From positions 401,242,192 to 401,306,191 of the forward strand of contig CM060921.1 of NCBI GenBank assembly GCA_030737875.1: a stretch of 64,000 bases of DNA. Direction: 5' to 3'. Numbering within the stretch: the stretch's first letter is position 1; every line of letters starts with the position of its first letter. Under the pieces are notes generated by a model. That model did no database searches, was not told the origin of the DNA, and saw only the letters and a program-made list of their open reading frames with translations. Origin of the DNA: Allium sativum (taxonomy: Eukaryota > Streptophyta > Magnoliopsida > Asparagales > Amaryllidaceae). The translations under genes and the position numbers were made by a program. Below are positions 61,154 to 64,000 of this stretch, one piece after another.

Positions 61154-64000
61154 TGTGACGATCCCAAAATCCGAGGGGCGGTATTAAGGATAATCATTAG
61201 GAAATAACACATTAATCATCATAGCAGAGTACAGATAATAGCAGAAACAATAAATAAAACAATTTTACATGGATATGACAGCGGAATCACAACATGTAGG
61301 AATATCAGAATAGCATAACGTAGGATATACTTAGTAAATAAAAGGAAAGTGATCAGTCATCATCGCCAGAGGCGGAATACATACATGCAGTGAGACATAA
61401 TAAGGGTATCAGTCTACATCGCCGAAGGCGGAATACATATACATATAGTGAGAAATACGGAAAGTAAATCAGTCTGCATCGCCAGTGGCGGAATCATAAT
61501 ATGTATACAGTAATGGCGGAAAATATCAAAGTCATCTCTATGAAGTCAGCCTCGCCATGAGCCAAAAGTGCACTCTATGCAGCCGTGCAGAACCAAAAAC
61601 CACCTGTCACCTGTGTACTAGGCTGCCGGTGTGAAAATAAGGGCACCCGCGTTTGTAAAGTGAAACAAACAACGAGACAGTCATGGGGACTGGTATGAGG
61701 AATATATTTAACAGTTAATCAACAGTAAATAGCAAATCATAGGACCACGCCACTTTCGCGGAACGGGTTTACTCCAGTGATTGCTAATGCATTTAAAACA
61801 AGGTAAATTCTTTTAAAACAACGCAATGCTTTTAGAAAGAATGAAGCCATTATAAGACTCAGGTCCCATCACACAATGCAACGCAAGCCGGAGGATAGAG
61901 TTTTACCTTATAAGGGCCAAATATGCTTGATACGTATAAAGAAAAATCATTTGATATTATTACTAGTGCATATATGTTTCAAAACGAATAGCATCATAAA
62001 TATCAATCATAGACGGCATAACTACCATATACTATGTCGCCATACTAGTTCTACAATCAAGTCCATTATTTCATATTGGAAATTGGATTTCCGTCATGAG
62101 TCGAGGCAAGGGGCAAGCTCCTCTCCGCTTCGAGACACTCTAGCAAATGCCTCCGGACTACACACTCTGGGTAACCCCTGGATGCTTCAGGGCCGGTCCT
62201 CACTTACGTTAGAGGATTAATTATGCCTGAACACACGTCTCCCGGTCCTTACAGACCTATAATCGAGGCGCCTCGCATTCCAACAACCACAAAGGTGAAA
62301 AATAGATATATATGTCAGGGCTGGTAAGTCACTGACACCACCATAGCTAGAAAGAAACGTCGTGCTCTCCCTGCAGTCCGTATCCCGTTTTTAACTCATA
62401 CCGGGGTGTGAGGTTCGCGAATCTACGAAATACACAAAGCTAGGCCACGTAGACCTTGCTTTGATCATCATCCACAAGACTTTACTTTACAACAGAAGCC
62501 TTGATCACAGCATCTTGGCATGCCACATAGGCAGTCCACTCCATACGATTGATTTCTATCGATATATAACCCCTGAGCTCGTACGTCTCAGAGAAGGGCG
62601 TTAAGCAAAAGAATAAATTCTCCGCCGCCAAACAGATATATATTTAACAGAGATCAATCAGTACAGAACAAAATCCAATGTCAGACACACAGTCCATTTA
62701 CAAGTCCGTCCTGGGTCTGAACGAAACCGGAGGCGTCAAATTCCTCGCAAATCCGTACAATCAACACATACGTTCAGACGGCTACTACTTCCGTCCCCTT
62801 CCGGTAGCTACTCCGGTCAGGAACCTCAGTAGCGCCCATCCAACCGATACGAAGATCGTCGGTCTTGAATCGTCTTTGTATTTTCCAATTCGAATCTCTC
62901 GATAAATTATTTGAAATGAGGGTTAGCTCGGCCTTTTCAAATAATTCACGTCATTAGAATTTAAATCGATTCCTTTTTATGGTTATATTATTCGACATCC
63001 ATCTTTCGGTGCTTTAGTGTTATTTTCATGTCATACACATACAACCATCCAATATCAAACAATTCTAGCCTAATTGGTTTATCTTCAATCAATATTGCTT
63101 ATAATATTTAATAACGATTTTTCGCCATTTTTATTTATTTAAAAATGGCCATATTTAATTAAACTACGTTTCAGGTCGTGTCGTGGCACTGGCGCTGTTT
63201 TTTCCTAAATTTGTTTTACACATATCGGAAAATCTAACCGTTGGATTTCTACAAAGTCTATATCAGTGGGAAGGTATTTCCAAAGCGAACCCAACGGTTC
63301 CAGTTTCGTGAGAATCCGACGGTCGGATCTTCCACACTAGTCGTTTGAAGTTATGGTTTCAAAATTCGAACTGCAGCGTCGTTATTCGATTTAATTTAAT
63401 TATATTTATATATAAATATAAACGATTCTGGCGCTGTTTTTCTTCATATTTGAGTTAAACATTCCGGACAATCCAACCGTTGGATTTTTACAAGGTTGGT
63501 GCCGTTGAAAAGATATTTCCAAGGCGAACCCAGCGATTGCGGTTTCGGGAAAATCCGATGGTCGGATTTCTCGTACTAATCGTTTCAAATTACGATTCCG
63601 AAACGCGAACTGCACGGCCTCTATTCCTTTTAATTATAATTATATTTATATATATATAAATATAGTTCAATCTATAATTTCACTATATCTCATTTTATAA
63701 TTTCCACTTCGTTTTCACTTCAAATATTTCACTAACGCCTTAATATTTCGAAAAATTTCGCCATAACCTCCTTTGTACGGGGAGGGGTTTGGAAATTTAT
63801 TGGGCCATATTAGGTACCCAATAAATCCTAAAAAGCATTCACATATTTATAGTGATATATTTTGGTGTTTACGGGGGAGCATGTACTGATAATCACTCCA
63901 GAGAATAAATTCCCGTCACCCCGTTTCCGTGTGGAGATAAATAGTCCATGTGCCGTATCTAATAACTAGAGCGACATGATTATTGTCAATTCCAGACCCG
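61154..64000 (-). repeat. E5 5' LTR, partial (U5 side)
   Basis: Near-identical to 49914-52760 at a constant offset of about 11240, with scattered substitutions. Includes the stem-loop copy 61847-61916 and the beginning of the core-type block (near 63750). Window ends before its minisatellite, so the array copy number cannot be compared. Confidence 0.94.

Larger units (their letters stand above)
49914..64000 (-). mobile_element. E5: Ty3/gypsy chromovirus with 6.6-kb LTRs (right end outside window)
   Basis: LTR 49914-56558 is followed by polypurine tract, a minus-strand gag-pol frame, tRNA-iMet primer site and a second LTR from 61154 (start TGTGACGATCCC in both). Domain order gag, PR, RT, RNase H, IN, chromodomain identifies a Ty3/gypsy chromovirus; the C-terminal chromodomain, primer tRNA and terminal sequences fit the Tekay/Del group. 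Three in-frame stops make this copy inactive unless they are read through. It is the only element here with coding sequence and the model for the helper of E1, E3 and E4. Confidence 0.94.

Overview
The window is nuclear DNA of a flowering plant (probably a eudicot; nothing in the sequence fixes the species). It is AT-rich and I found no host gene, rRNA or tRNA gene. Nearly all of it is a nest of Ty3/gypsy LTR retrotransposons with very long LTRs (about 4.8-6.8 kb). They share terminal sequences of the TGTRACGA / TTACA type, primer sites for initiator-Met tRNA, and a polypurine tract of the AAGTGGGGGAGAT type. I use local labels E1, E3, E4, E5, E6 (minus strand) and P, Q (plus strand).

Layout: E1 (before base 1 to 11369) has a cut-off 3' LTR, a 1.5 kb non-coding core and a complete 5' LTR. 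It sits in Q, a plus-oriented LTR remnant ending at 15030. Q abuts P, another plus-oriented LTR (15031-18335 and 28791-29871), which is split by E3 (18336-28785, direct repeats CATTC). P ends inside E6, a minus-oriented LTR (29872-30117 and 44638 to about 48291), which is split by E4 (30118-44632, direct repeats AATGT). E6 probably lies in or beside a Helitron whose 3' end is at 49076. After an unassigned stretch (49077-49913), E5 begins and runs off the right edge. The most likely order of insertion is E6, then P, then Q, then E1, with E3 and E4 as separate later insertions.

Only E5 has coding capacity: one minus-strand gag-pol frame (60892 to 56660) with gag, zinc knuckles, protease, reverse transcriptase, RNase H, integrase and a C-terminal chromodomain. 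This places it among the chromoviruses, probably the Tekay/Del group. The frame is broken by three in-frame stops. E1, E3 and E4 have only 0.9-1.5 kb of non-coding DNA between their LTRs and are non-autonomous (LARD-like), presumably moved by enzymes of an E5-like relative.

The most interesting signal is non-coding. The elements differ greatly in primary sequence but share short inverted repeats at equivalent positions, several with paired (compensatory) base changes: a roughly 70-nt stem-loop in the U5 side of the LTR, one or two hairpins just downstream of the primer site, a hairpin beside the polypurine tract, and in the three non-autonomous cores a stem with a palindromic loop. Together they look like a conserved RNA leader that autonomous and parasitic elements have in common. 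Other notable points are homologous minisatellites at the same place in different LTR families, a roughly 150-180 bp periodic motif in U3, a duplicated primer-site/LTR junction in E1, and core-type sequence inside the E5 LTR.
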